Of a stretch of DNA of 64,000 nucleotides, positions 46,561-60,400 are shown in pieces. The position numbers and the translations under genes were made by a program. The DNA is from Sphagnum compactum. Taxonomy: Eukaryota; Bryophyta; Sphagnopsida; Sphagnales. Position 1 is the stretch's first letter; each line of letters starts with the position of its first letter. The DNA lies in the NCBI GenBank assembly GCA_965153455.1, contig OZ234501.1, positions 14,384,001 to 14,448,000 on the forward strand, written 5' to 3'. A model generated the notes under the pieces. It ran no database searches and had not been told where the DNA came from. It saw only the letters and a program-made list of their open reading frames with translations.

Positions 46561-49116
46561 TCATTCCAAAACTTACATTTTGTCATAAAATTAATTCAGA
46601 ATAATAATTAATTTAGGTATATAAAAAGACATATTTTGGGTACCCATAGCACTTATTAGTTATTTTGAAATGATGTTACATGTGGGTATTGCATTTAGGG
46701 TTTAGGGTCTTCACATAAGGTTTGCCTCAATCACCTATCAGTATGAACTTGCATATAGGTATTGCATCTAGGCCTTGGTCTTCATTCAAAGGCGCACCCA
46801 AACTACATATTGGGTATTTCAAAACGACCTCACATGTGGGTATTACATTTAGGTTGCCCTTTCATTGTAGGTTTTACCTTATTCACCTATGAGTTATTTT
46901 GAAATGAACTTGAATATGGCTATTGCATTTTGGGTTAAGGTTTCGTATAATTTTGCATATCCACACACGTACTTGCTTTCACCATTTACAAATTTACCCT
47001 TAATTTTTTTAATAATTAAATAAATTTTTTAACAGAACACAAAAGAAGATATGTCTCTTACCATTTGTTAATCTCCAAGCTGATCTCTTTCAATTTCTTA
47101 AAATATATGTATTGCATTGTTTTGCATATAAAATTCCCCCTATAATGCACCATAGATTTATTTTATTTACTATGAACTTGGAAAAAAAATGTTAATTAAT
47201 TTAGGGTTTCCCAAACTCTAAATTTGAACCATATTCCAATAGTATATACTTATAACAATTATATGAAAAAATGTGCTTTCTTTTTAATAAATTCATTTAG
47301 TTCAAACTTAGAATGTTATAATACAATAAGGATTAGACATTAAACTATCATAAATGTTTATTAGGCTTACGTGGCCTAGGTTAGTATATTACATATATAA
47401 CTAGTATGTTTACTTACTAAACTCAACCACCTTCAATACCTACATAGACCATCTAAGATATTAACCTAGAAAGCCTACACTAATGACTAAACTACATAAT
47501 AGGCCTATATTACCTAGGTAACCTATTAGGTACTTAATTAGGTTACTTAACAAATAGCTTACTAACCTATTACTCATGTTTAGGCCAGGTTGTTTAGTTT
47601 GGTCAATGTTGACACTTTAGTCAATCTGACAACCTTAGGTTTGAGCTTTTGTTGAAGCTAGTAATTTGTCAAGCCTATAGATTCTTGGTTGTTTTTTTAT
47701 GAACACTATTATGTGTTTTGGATAATCGAGTCATGTTTCAACTTCTGAAGGTGTCGAAAACATTACATAATAATTTGGCTCTCACAAAGTTTTTAAAATC
47801 CACACAAACTCTGGTATGATGTCTAAGAGCTTATGAACATTTTCATACCTAACTATTAATCTTTTGGATTTATTAAATTCACATTAAAAACAAAGTTCAT
47901 TAAAAATAATTGCAATATATGTAACCATAGGTTTATGTGTATATATATATATATAAATTTTTATTTTACTATAAATAAATATGAAAATATTATATGTATT
48001 GAAATGGATCAAGAGTATAATTCCACAATATCATTATTTATATATTAGGTGTTATAAATAACAATATATTTGGACCAATATTTAAACCAATATTATACAT
48101 CATAAAAAATAAAGTTTACATAAGGACTTGTGTTATATATCTATAAAATATAAAATATTTTTGACCCACTATATGATTATTTTAACCAAAAAATTATATA
48201 TTATGTATATAAAAAGTATAAATTAAAATTTCAATTAAACATAGGATTAATATATGGGAGAGATCATTTTTATTATTATGTGAAACAGAAAAAAAAAAGT
48301 AGAAAATTATGTGCTTTGAATTTTTTTTTAACATAATTTAAAATCTTATTAAATTAAAGACTTTATATTTATGTTTTTAGTATGAATATACAACTTTAAA
48401 AAGGAAAAAAAAATATGAACATCTTTGAAAAATATTTAAGCTTGATTTTTTTATTTTTTGATCTTGACAAACTTTGTATTGCATTTAGGGTTGGGTTTTC
48501 ACATAAGGTTTGCTTCTTACCTTTGTGTGATAACTCCAACCTAATTTTCCCAATCTCTTTGAAGAAGATATAGAATGAAATTGTATTATTTCACATATGT
48601 CTAAACCCTAAAAATTTCCCCCCAATTTAATATAAAATATTTATGATAATTAATGAATTATCAACAAAATTTGTCATATAATTAATAGACCATTATTTCA
48701 GATAATTTAGATGATTAATTATCAAGAATTAGATAATCATTTATTTATTTAAAATAATTAACTAATCATTTGGTTTAAGTTTATTTACTTGAAAATAAAA
48801 AGTTGGATTTAATCAGATTAATTAATTTGATATTTGATTGATTAACTTTAGTATATATATATTTTAATAAGTTATTGAAATCGCTATTTAAGATAATGAT
48901 TCCATGTTATAGATTACAAATTCAACTTTTTCATGAAAAATTCATACACCAAGATAAGTTGATCACAATTATCATTGTACTATTTGTTCCACAAATAATA
49001 CAACCTCTTTTCAAATTCATGAAAAAAAGTAAGAATCATGGAATTCCTAATCAACAACCCTAACTTCTATACACACCTTTGTTAGCATATGATTTTGAAG
49101 TTAACTAATTATTAAC
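46561..49116. other. AT-rich, no gene seen
   Basis: TAGG/CCTA-rich low-complexity DNA at 47350-47600, a TATA microsatellite at 47938-47955, and the reverse member of the inverted repeat at 48515-48630. The TTTAGGG-like words near 46690 are isolated, not a telomere array. Confidence 0.5.
48515..48630 (-). repeat. Inverted repeat, right member (pair 28469-28587)
   Basis: Its reverse complement carries AATTGGGGGGAAATTTTTAG, GTTTAGACATATGTGAAATA and TTATCACACAAAGGTAAGAA, matching 28469-28587. It lies about 490 bp left of the second large duplication copy. Confidence 0.7.
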
Positions 49117-51167
49117 TAAGTTTTTTTTTCTTTGGGGATTCTCAATGGGTGGGGGTTTGGTTGGGTTCCTTTTTATTTTCTTCCTTTTATAGTTTTAATG
49201 ATGGGTGAGTGTTGGGGTGGGGGGTCCAATTTCATGGTCTTTTTTTGGGGGGGGGGGGAGATCTAGAGTGAAGGTGGGTGGAGTTCTATTTTTTTGGACC
49301 AATCCCCATACTTTTTTGAAGGTTTAAAGAATGCTTGGATTCAATCCAAGTCTTGTGTTTTTTAAGGTTGCGGGTGGTGGTTTAATTTTTATTTTAGGGT
49401 TTTGAAAGTGTTGGGGTTAGGGGAGCTTTTCATTGTTGGGGTGTTTTTTTGTGTTGGTGATGCTAAGCTAATGGGAAGGATTTCATTTCATTTAAAAATG
49501 TAAAGTCATTTAATGTTTCTATCTATCTACTTACTTATTTACATATTACATATTTTTCTAATTATCAATGTTACTAATGTATGTAACAAGATTAAACTAA
49601 ATAAATTGACAAAATTTATCACCTTATATGGGTGTGGCACAGTATTGGTTAAAGACTTGGTTTATTGGCTCTGCCCATAGGGAAGAAGCTTCGCATCTAT
49701 GCATGATTTGGACTTAGGGATAAAATTTTGGCTCACTCATTGGCCAATGTGGAGATAACAAGTGTTCACAGAATGAAATTTTTCACATGGATGTAATTTT
49801 CCATGTTTAGGTGAATGTAACCCTAAGTACATTAGGTTTTCATGTAGTTGAATGTTGTAGGTTTTAATAACCATCGTAGAAGTTAAATTTTATTTTTTTT
49901 CTAACCAAATTCTTTGTTACTGGAATTATAGCTTTGGCTGGAATGGCGATTATCAATAATCATGCTGACGGCCTCCATAGCTTGCAAGATATCAATGACG
50001 AGATTGTGGATTTGGTAAGACGTTTTTGTTTTTGCATTATTTTATTTATGTTTTTTTCTACAATGAAATAGTGAATGATTTGGAGACTTTGCTTCAAGCT
50101 CTACATCCTTGTTTGCAACTTTTTTGCCACTATTGGAGCTTTTCACGTTCACATCTTGTTCCATTGTGATGGAATCGACAATGAATGGAACAAATCGTGT
50201 ATGTTTGCTCATCATTCACGTACATTCAAAATGCTTCTATAACTAGTGAAATGTATTGTTACATATTTCTAACACCCACTTGAGCCATTTTTAATTATAA
50301 GGGAGATGGGTTTTATTCATTTCTTTCCTTCTCTCTTCTAATAGACCTATCAAGTCCTTGGGATGTGAAACAAAAGCATCAAATAAAATATACAATATCT
50401 TTGCTATTAAGGTCATTTGGGATCTAATCATGCACAATAGAAGCTATAGATATCTAATTTTTAGACATTATAAACAAGTGTCCAAAGATTGTGGCAAAAG
50501 TTGGGAGAAAATTTCATGTAGATTTTTTTAACAAAACAAGACAAGAGACAAGAAGATTTTTAAGATTTGGAACTAGATTGTTTGGGTATTTATTTCTTTA
50601 GCAGCAATATAGGTTTCCACAAAAGACAGTAGAACAAAAGAAAAGAACACCACATAAAAAGAGAGACACAAGAGAGAGAGAGAAGGGGGGGCCAAGGAAT
50701 TAGAGCTTAGAAGTAGAGAGGTGAAAGGGCAACGATGAAGAGATGGGACACATGAAGATTCCAAAACTATGGAATGCTCACTTGGTGTTATTCCGACATT
50801 GTGTGGATTCATTTCTTTTGAACAAAAGGTGGGGAACATTTAAATTTTATTTTTTTTTTTGCAAATTGTGATTTAAAAAATCAAAATGGCAAGAAACAAG
50901 TTTTTCTAGGATTGAAATCATTGAAGTCCATGTGAAGAAGAAACAACAAAACCCTTCTTCCACACTTGCAATACCACCATCAATTTAAATCTTCAAGTTT
51001 TTCCACTTGTTCGATCCTTGACATTGTTCCTTTTACTTGACCTTTCTCAATCTCTTTGTCATTTAGTTTTTGCTAGAATTGGCTATTTTCCAATTTGTTG
51101 AAATAATTGTTATTTTGCGGCAATCGCCCATCAAAACAGCAACATAATTACCATCATCAATGTAAGG

Positions 51168-51988
51168 TATTGCACCCCTACTTTGGCCAAGTGTGGGGGT
51201 GAATCCCAACACTTGGAAAAGTTGAAGGTTTGGAGTCCTCCGGGACTCCCGAATGCTCAGAGCGCGACAGCAAGGCCCAAAACTCCTCGCCTTGAAATGT
51301 TCTTGGTGTCATTGGAAAGGTCTTGAAACGTAGATGTCGAAAATGGCCTCGCATTGGCCATTCGGACATCTGCAGCCCGAGTTATGGGCAAAAGAAGGGC
51401 CGGGAGTCAAATTGGCAGTTTGACTCCCGACCACTAAAAGTCGGGAATCGACCCTTTCCCGACATCGCCTTGAAGAGTGCAACATGGCGTTGGAAAGATC
51501 TCGACGAGGGCTACAACTTTGGTTCAGACCTCGTTGCTATCGGACCCCGAAGTCGGGAGTTATGACCGCTCAAAGTTCCGAGAGTCCCGCCGAGACAGTT
51601 TCGGGACTCCATTTCGGGAGTCCCAAGAATTTGTGCCATTTGGATGTAGGCTCCGTGGTGAGCTGCAGAGAATACTATAAAGGGGGAACGTGGTGGCTTC
51701 CCCCGAGTCCGGGCCGTGGTGAGTCAAGTAGTCCAAAGTACCCGTGGCTTGTCCCAACACCCAAGGGTGTTCCCGAATGTGAACTAACCCATTTGTGGTT
51801 GGTTTTGGATGCAGATTCGTGCTTGATCTACTAGTCCATCTTCCTAGTCTAATCCCGGGGCCTCCAACTCGACCCTCTACCCCTTTCTAGAGTTGGAAGT
51901 CGGGAGCGTGCCCCTCGGTCCCCACTTTCCGCAACTTCACATTGGTGAACCCTCAAGTGGGTTCACCCCGGGACCAAGGAGCGCGTCA
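51168..51988 (+). mobile_element. Solo LTR (821 bp) with TAAGG target duplication
   Basis: It belongs to the same family as 44532-45351. It begins TATTGCACCCC (the first LTR has TGTCGCACCCC, so the TG end has mutated) and ends GGAGCGCGTCA. TAAGG flanks both sides (51163-51167 and 51989-51993). Copy 1 of the duplication has the uninterrupted site ATGTAGGGCAACTTTG near 18847-18862, so insertion came after duplication or the LTR was lost cleanly, which is less likely. ACTATAAAGGG near 51675 is a TATA candidate. Confidence 0.9.
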
Positions 51989-52796
51989 TAAGGCAACTTT
52001 GTGTAATTGTTACAGATGGGTTGTTGCTGTTGCCAATTGTTTTAAACTCTTTTACAATTCTAGAATCAAGGTTATCAAAAAATCTGGATTATTGTTGGTG
52101 CTAATCTGCAAGCAAAGAAGAGTCAATGAATAGCTACAGATTCACCATAGATAGTTGTAGCAATGATGTGAGAAAAAGAAGAAAAAATGTAGAAAGTTCT
52201 GAAATCCATGGAGACGAATGCAAATGTGAAGTTGACCTAATTTGTAGTGGAGAACATCATCATGATGTTGTTGTTCTTGATTTTTGTTGTTGCATCATCT
52301 ATGTAGGGCAATGTGTGGGTGGCACTTCTTCCTCAAGGAGATTGGAGTAAATTGACATTGAAATAAGCCAACAACAAAGACAAGAAAAAGGAGAAAAAAA
52401 AGCCAATAAAATAAAAAAGGAAGAATCCAATGCCATTGTGCAAAGCAGACCATGTTCATGATCTTCAATTAGGAGATGGAGCGGCCTCTAGGGCTTTTGC
52501 ATCAACTTGTGAGGTGTTGTTGCAGCTAGTAGGTGGAATAGGTGTTGTGAATATCTAATTTGCAAAAAATGGTGAATGATGGAGTTGTCAACCACTGGGC
52601 TTGTCTTAATTTCTCAAGATTTGTGCAAGAGAATGTTGTTTCTACATTTTGCATGAGTTGATTCACATGTGCCAAACATTTGGAATGAGATTGTGTTGAA
52701 TTTTTTATTTTTAGTTTCTACATTGGGTTTGCAATGCTGTTCCTTTCATCAAACATTTAAAGTTGACATGTTGTTGTACATTATAGGCTTTTCAAG

Positions 52797-54328
52797 GTGA
52801 ACGCATTGTCCCAGTTCAGAATGTGCGCCCAAAGCATGCCAAACATGTTTTATCACACCTATGTGAAGATGTTAAGAAAAGGACAAAGGATAAAGGCTTA
52901 GATCTTCTTGTGGCCATATCACAACATCTACTTCCCTCAGGTAGGTAACATTGTTTATACCTTTCTCTTTGTCTGCATATTATTCTATGTAGGCTACAAG
53001 AACTTCAACAATTGACTATGTGAATTAATAGTGTACAAGTAAAAAATGGAACCTTGAATTGCCAAAGGAGTCCTTAATTAATAGGTTGATTTTCAGTCAA
53101 ATCACACTACACTTGAAAGAAATATTCAACAACATTGGACATGATAATATAAACAAATTTGGCTCTCATGCAGCTTGAAGTTGTGGGAGATATAGCAAAT
53201 GCAATTTGGTAGTTGAAGAATGTTCTGCAGTAGCAACAACATTGGAACTAGTCCTTCATGAGGCAGGTATGGAATACTGAACTTCATGACTATGTGCAAC
53301 TATTTCAAGAGAAGGAACATCTATGGTTGTTAGCCTCTGGCATTAGTATAATGGAGCTATGCATTTGTTGGAACTTTGAGGTGCTATCAACTGAATTATT
53401 TCAAAAGTTTTTAGAAGTTTAGTACTTGATGGAACCAAAAAATACGATAATCTTTTTAAACGGTAGGTGAAAGTGGATCTTGAAGAGCACATAGGCAAGG
53501 GTGCCAATGACACTTGTTTCCCATTGACACCCCAACATGTAGTGTTTAATTTCGAGTATGGATCATTTTCCATGAGTCTTGGAACACTACATGAAACTTG
53601 GAATCTAATGCTTAAAATCATATCAGCATTAGTAGTGATGGAAGCAAGTTGGTTGCACATTGTCATCTTCCAATCTTCTGTAAGCTGAAGATGAAAAATA
53701 TTGGGTTTGAATAGTTTCTGATCAACTTTTTCTTGCAAAAATCACTATAAGAAACTTTGCCTCATGTGCAAGAAAGTGATGCCAACTAATGGGATTGTTT
53801 ACTTAGATAATGGTAAGTGTGGGTCAACATAATTGATCCACTTTCGTAGGGAGTGTGTGTATGCAGGCATATGAGCCCAACACATTACACATTGACAATT
53901 CTTTAGCAACTATGGGAGGAGGACTACCATTGATGGCATAAGCCCATATCCTTCATCCAAAGAAGAAGGTTGTGGTTGTTTGTGGTGATGAAGGCTTCAA
54001 GTTAAATTCTCAGGCAAGATTCCAATCTTTCTTCCCATTGGGTTTTTAAGTTAAAAAGTGGGCATTGGAAATATTTATAGCTTATATAATTCTCTACTTT
54101 CCCCTTTGTCCCATTGTTGAACTTTTGAAGTGAAAATAAGTTATAGACTTGTTGTAAAAGTTTGAAAGATCAGGTAGAAAAGAAGAATTTTGTTAGGAGC
54201 TAACAGGGGCATTGTAATGTGTAATAGAAAAGTTTATTGAACATTTTGATGGTTTTTGTAGGAGATGGAGACAACAATGCATTTAGATATCAACTTGACC
54301 ATTATTGTTTTGAACAACAATGGTTTTT
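52797..54328 (+). pseudogene. Multi-exon fragment of acetolactate-synthase-like ThDP enzyme
   Basis: Exons by splice sites and motifs: 53174-53266 (after ATGCAG, up to AGGCAG|GTATGG) reads LEVVGDIANAIW, stop, LKNVLQ, with three TAG stops probably from CAG. About 53505-53550 holds CFPLTPQHVVFN. About 53791-53813 holds NGIVYLDNG up to a GTAAGT donor. 53867-54013 holds AYEPNTLHIDNSLATMGGGL, one TAA, then KKKVVVVCGDEGF and KLNSQ. 54262-54328 holds EMETTMHLDINLTIIVLNNN. The last two carry the thiamine-diphosphate binding site: GDG has become GDE, and NN follows about 27 residues later. A possible earlier exon at 52797-52940 (FQGERIVPVQNVRPKHAK) is not identified. The fragment is cut off by the 30-bp minisatellite. 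Retained introns show a genomic copy. Acetolactate synthase proper versus a related lyase is undecided. Confidence 0.68.
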
Positions 54329-55015
54329 CAGTTTTTTAGTTTTTAGTATTCAGACATTTCAATGTTTACTATTCAAACATTTCAATTTTCAATTTTTAAT
54401 ATTTAGACATTTCAATTTTCAATATTCAAACATTTCAATTTTTAGTTTTCAATATTTAAACATTTCTATTATTAGTATTTAGACTTTTCAATTTTCAGTT
54501 TTCAATATTTAGACATATCAGTTTTTAGTTTGCAATATTTAGACATTTCAATTTTTAGTTTTCAATATTTAGACATTTCAATTTTTAGTTTCAAGTATCC
54601 ATACATTTCAAATTTCAGTTTTCAATATTCAGATATTTCGGTTTTTAATTTTCAATATTTAGACATTTCAATTTTTTATTTTCAATATTCAAAAATTTCA
54701 ATTTTCAAATTTTCAGATTCTTTCCAAACATTTCACAAAAATATTTCAAATTTCAATTTAATTTTCAACTTTCAATATTCACACATCCAAACTTAAACAT
54801 TTCAATTTTCAAAATTTCAAATTCCAGACGCTTCACATAGAGATTTCAATTTTTAGTTTTTAGCTTTAAGTATTCACACATCCCAATTCAAACATTTTAG
54901 TTCTCAAAATTTCAGACTCTTAACATTTTACATACAAATTTCAAATTTGAGTTGTCAGCTTTTAGTATCCCCACATCGGAATTCAAACATTTCAGTTTTC
55001 AAAATTTTAGATTCC
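54325..55015 (+). repeat. 30-bp minisatellite, copy 2
   Basis: Same unit and position in the block as 18893-19470, with about 20 or more degenerate units. It directly abuts the truncated ThDP-enzyme exon. Confidence 0.85.
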
Positions 55016-58000
55016 AAACATTCCATACACGGTAGTACCTTAGCAAATTTGGCTCCCAAACAATTAATTAATTTTGAATATTCAATTTCGGAAAATAAAA
55101 TACTCCTAAAGATTTTTCATTTTCCTTCCTAAGGCGTTGGTCTTTGGAATAAAATATTGATGATGGTCGTATGACATTAAGTAAAGCCATTACGCAATGA
55201 GCTGCTTGTTTTCATTGACATAAGTAGTTCAAGTTTTTACAATTGCACCTTACAAGAAAATGTAGGTTATGTTGGATAGGTGGCTTAATAGGTCACATTA
55301 GCTAGGGTACGTAAGGTAGGCACCTATTACCTACCTACTTATTATTTTATTTAGCCTAGTTTGTTAAGCTAGGTGGGCTTACTATTTGTGGTAGACACCT
55401 ATTGTTTTATCTAAGTAGATAGGTAGATTAATAAGTTAGGCTAGGCTAAATAATTAAAACATTTGGCAATGTGCGATTATCCATAATGTAATTGCAAAGT
55501 CAAATTTTACTTAGGTTACATATGGTCCATTGTCATGTTCATGTTCATTTGTGGTAATGGATAAGAAATTGAACTATAGTTGTTAAGATTTGTGACTATA
55601 AATTTGACTTTTATGGCACATGGTGTCTTTTGCAACTAGTTGTTTAATAACATTTTGTCTTTGATGACTAGAGTGTTTTTCAATTGTACGAGTTTGTTAA
55701 AATCTAATCCTTATTATAAATTGAATCATTATTTTTCAACTGTCTACTTGTGTGTAACAAAGTCCTTACAAAACACAAACACCCAACCCCCTCAATGGAA
55801 AAAATATGATAATTAGGTACATAAAACAAAAATGCAAGGAAGGTTTAATGTTTTAAAATTACTTGCACAATTTGCCTCAACAAGCATAATTGTTGTTGCA
55901 AAGATTTTTCATATCACAAATAATATTTCATGAGTGTGCACATTCATGTGAGTAGGCCACATTTGTTGTTAGTTCACATCAAATGTCAAATTATCCCAAT
56001 ATTCAAATTTGTCATCCAATGCACAATAATTGATTCATGCTTATTGTTTGGCCATTATTACAAAAACATGGTGTTCACACTAATAGCATCACAACTGAAA
56101 TGATTGTAGAATTAAGTTCATTTGTTTGAAATGATTAATTATGTTTAATTTGACCAAATTCAAAATTAAATATGTTCATTTTATAAAAAGCCTATTTAAT
56201 TAAAATAAACATCATATTGGGGATGTTTCATATAAGGATCCACGTGGAATTGTCCAATGTGATTAATGTGATTAAAATTAGTCATTTAAATATGAGTAAT
56301 TATGATTATAATGTTACTTTTGATGATGTGACGATATTAAAATAATTTTAAAATGTTTTATTCATTTAAAAGGTAAATTACTAAAAAATTGAAAATAGAT
56401 TATAAGTGTCATCTTTTCATTTGATGTTTATAATGATTCACATAAAAATACAAATAAAGGATAGTTAAAAAATGACATTTGAAAAAATGAAACATCAAAA
56501 TAATTTTTTAAATTTTAATTTAGCTCGAAAATAGAACATAACTAATGTACATGCAAAACTTGAATTAATTTAATCTATTTAAAATTTAAAATTATATAAA
56601 ATTTTAAATCATAAAATTTAAAACATGTGAGTTTTAACTACATAAATTCAAAAATGAAATTTATTTAAATTTTTTAACAAAAGATTATTTATTTATTTTC
56701 CCAGAGAGATCTAAATTAATGTAGTAGTATAGCATTTGGATTTAAAAACATTATTGAATTAAACTAATAAAATCCTAAATATTATAGTTTGAAATTAAAA
56801 GGAATTATAAATTCCATTGTAAATATTAAATAGAAAATGAAATAAATTGAATAATGATATTAAAGATGTGCACAATGTAAGCAAATTTATAATGAAATTA
56901 CATAATTATAGAATATATTTATAATTCAAAAAGTATGTGTATTTATATATTTTGTGATAATAATCTATATCATCATGTAAAATGATGGTTGAATGGTAAA
57001 AGCCTTAGGTTGTGACAAAGAAGATGATGGTTCAAACCCCCCTTTGAACATGTTGTGATCATGATGGCATGTCATGGGATGTTTTGAACTTGATTTTAGT
57101 TTATTATATATATATAGTATTAAAAATTATTAATTCAATATTCTCATATCTATTAATATTTTTAGTCACTTCAATAAAAATGAACTTAATTAACTTAGTG
57201 TAGAAAATGATTGGTTTGATTTGACTAAAACCATTTTGGTCCAATGTCTAATATGATTAAAAATTAAATTTAAATTAGTAAAAAAAACCAACATAAAAAC
57301 ATGGTTTTGTGGTAGTGAACAAGGATTTGTGACCTTCAAAAGTATTAGATTTGAACCTCAAGTTCAATGCATAAATATCATGGGTTGGCACAATTTGTTT
57401 TTTGCCACAAAGTCACATATGAACACATCCTTCAACTTACTAAACACTATCACATTGTGAACCAACTACAACAAAGGGAGTATGGTAACAAGCCCTAACA
57501 AAATTTGGAAATCATAAAGGAGATCAAAATTTGCCTTTTCCCTTTCATTATTTGGCCCATCAATTGCCATCTTCTATGAATAATGTCCTATGTTTAGACA
57601 TAACATGTCTCACAATTCAAACAACATAGAAATCCAATGAGTCTCACATTCTTTTGGATTTCAGCTCCTTTTGTTTCCATTACCTTGGCGTGCTTGGAAA
57701 GCACCAAATCTCATTTAAGACTTTTTGAGAAATAATTACATAAAATGGAGAGTAGACCTTTGATTATATTTATCATTTGTGAGTGCACCACAAGATTGGT
57801 GTAGTGAGCTATAAATGAACTCCCATGGGTGAGGGGTCAACCTTTCTTAAATATGTTTTGTAACATTTCACCTAATACCTTTGGAAAACAAAAACCCCAT
57901 CTACACCAAATGTTATTGGTTTCTTACCAAATCTATTTTTTGGATAAGGCACTTTAATTCATGAAGGCTTGCATAAATCAAGTTATTAACATTTGATGCC

Positions 58001-59130
58001 ATCACCACATGCTCAAAAGACAGGAAAATTAGTATATGCAACCAATTTTAAACCACATAAACATGAATAAACAATTAATTGGTTGTCAATAATGAAATCA
58101 TTTTATCACAAGTTAGAAAAACATATTGGGGTACTATAACAATAGTTGTTTTAATGGCTATCATCACAATATTGTGCATGTGTTGAACCATAATCCTCCT
58201 TGTTGTGTCAGTTTAATGCATTTTGGAGTTTTCTTATAAATTCAAAAAATCAAAGAGCTTTTTGTGAACCTCATATTCCCATATCAATTTGCCATGCTAT
58301 AAGAACAACATGACATGACAATTTTTATGTTTTTCCTTTGACACCCCATTAACTACCAACTACAAGATTGATTCCCTACCCATTGAGGCATAAGTTACCT
58401 AGATTTTTGTGTTTACAATGTTTATTGGTATATCACTTCCCCTTTTTTATTTTTCTCAAAGCTCTCTTTGTTGGCTTTGCCCTCAGGGGGGAAAGATTAT
58501 GGAATGGTGGTGCTTCATTTTGTCCATCTAACACATCGTTCAAGTTCTAATTCATTAATTCAAATCATAACTTATTAAAATCTGAAATAGTGATGAACAA
58601 TTCTCAAAATTGAAGATAAAATATGAGTAAAACATTCTAATGAGAGGAGGGGTAAGATGGGATTCAGGGAATTTGGTATGGACAATTTTAAAATTAAGGA
58701 TAAATAAATATTAAAAAATTAGAATTGGCAGTTGTGAAAAGGTTCAAAGATTTGCCCAAAATTGAAAATTTCCCCTTTTAAAATTTCAATAATTCATACA
58801 TCACAACTTAGATCCTTTACTTTGATCTTATTATTATTATATTTTAATAACCTAATACCATTGGATTTCTATTCATCCCATCCAACTCAAAACCCCATTT
58901 GTTTTCCAAAGGAAAAAGAAAACTTTCATTGGTTTTATGGAAAATATATAAAACAAAATTTTAGTGCCCAAATTTAATTTAGAATATTGCCATGGGTAGG
59001 AACAATGTGAGTGATATTAGATTTTTTTTTGTGTCATGACTCTTTTTGTGAAGACATTAGTTTTAAATGATGCAAACAAAATGGGACAACAAGTTCAAAT
59101 TCATTTAATGTTTTTTGAAAAAACCTTAAA
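55016..59130. other. Non-coding part of copy 2, matches 19480-23630
   Basis: Same AT-rich content as copy 1 with scattered indels, including the TAGGTAGG block (55240-55450) and the tRNA-like segment at 56985-57050. No gene seen. Confidence 0.6.
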
Positions 59131-60400
59131 ATTCTTGAAAGCAAAATTGAAGATCCTTCAACTCCATCAAAACGATTTGAAAACCCCCAAATTAAAAAAA
59201 AATACCCCCAACATTATTTCCCCCATGTGAAACCTCCAAAATGACAAGAAGAAAATTGAAGATTTTGGAATTTCAAAATACCAAAACAAAAGCCTTCAAA
59301 GTTCACAACAAAAAAGGCACATACTTCATTTTCTTGCTTGTGAAACTTCACACAAAAAATTGAAGACCCCAAAATGACAAGAAGAAAATTAAAGATTCTA
59401 AAACTTTAAAATACCAAAACAAAAGACCTTTGAAGTTCACAAGAAGAAAAGCAAATACCCCATCTCTCCCTTTGTGAAACTTCCCACAAAAAATTTGAAG
59501 ACCCCCAAAATGACAAGAAGAAAATTGAAAACTTTGGAATTTCAAACTACCAAAACAAAAGACCTTTGAAGTTTCGAAAAGAAAAGCAAATATCCCATCT
59601 CCACCCTTGTGAAACTCCACACAAAAAAATTAAAAACCCCCAAAATGACAAGAAGAAAATTGAAGACTTTGCAATTTCAAAATACAAAAACAAAAAACTT
59701 TCAAAGTTTAGATGAAAAAAGGCACATACCCCATTTCCTCACTTGTGAAACTTCACACAAAAAGATTTGAAGACCTCCAAAATGACAAAAAGAAAATTAA
59801 AAATTCCAAATTTTTAAAATACGAAAACAAAAAACTTTCAAAGTTCACAAGAAGAAAGGCAAATAGCCCCTTTTCCTCCTTGCAAAATTTCATACAAAAG
59901 TTTTTGAAGACCCACAAAATGACAAGAAAAATTGAAAACTTTGGAACTTCAAAATAGTAAAAACAAAAACTCTCAAAATCCACAAGAGCAAAGTGCCCCC
60001 CCCGACCCCTCACACCAAAAAAATAAAATAAAGACCACCAAAATGACAAGAAGAAAATTGAAGACTTTGGAACTTCAAAATATGAAAACAAAAAACTTTC
60101 AAAGTTCACAAGAATAAAAGCAAATACCCCCCTCTCGTCCCATGCAAAACTTCACACTTTTTTTTTTGGAAACCCATAAAATGAATATATAAAAAAATTG
60201 AAGACTCTAGAACTTCAAAATAATAAAACAAAAAATGTCCAAAATTCACAAGAGCAAAGCACACACACCCCCCCCCCCCCTAGACCCGCTTTTCACACCA
60301 AAAAAACAAAATGAGGACCCCAAAAATGATAAGAAGAAAATTGAAGACCTTTAAACTTCAAAAAAATCAAAAAATCCCAAAGTTCACAAAATGAGATTCA
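59130..60400 (+). repeat. ~135-bp satellite, copy 2 (about 9 units)
   Basis: AATGACAAGAAGAAAATTGA-type cores occur near 59239, 59373, 59509, 59644, 59780, 59918, 60041, 60180 and 60326, spacing 123-146 bp with most at 134-138. That is one unit more than copy 1. Minus-strand open frames here reflect the period. Confidence 0.88.

Noticed and set aside
46690-46720. TTTAGGG-like words suggesting an interstitial telomere
   Set aside because: Only one or two isolated units within a longer degenerate repeat; no tandem array.
53343-53738. 131-codon minus-strand frame
   Set aside because: The plus strand here carries the ThDP-enzyme exon (CFPLTPQHVV); the minus frame has no recognisable content.
59348-60117. 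Open frames on both strands over the ~135-bp satellite, also 24426-24727
   Set aside because: Repeat-driven frames with no conserved product and different lengths in the two copies.
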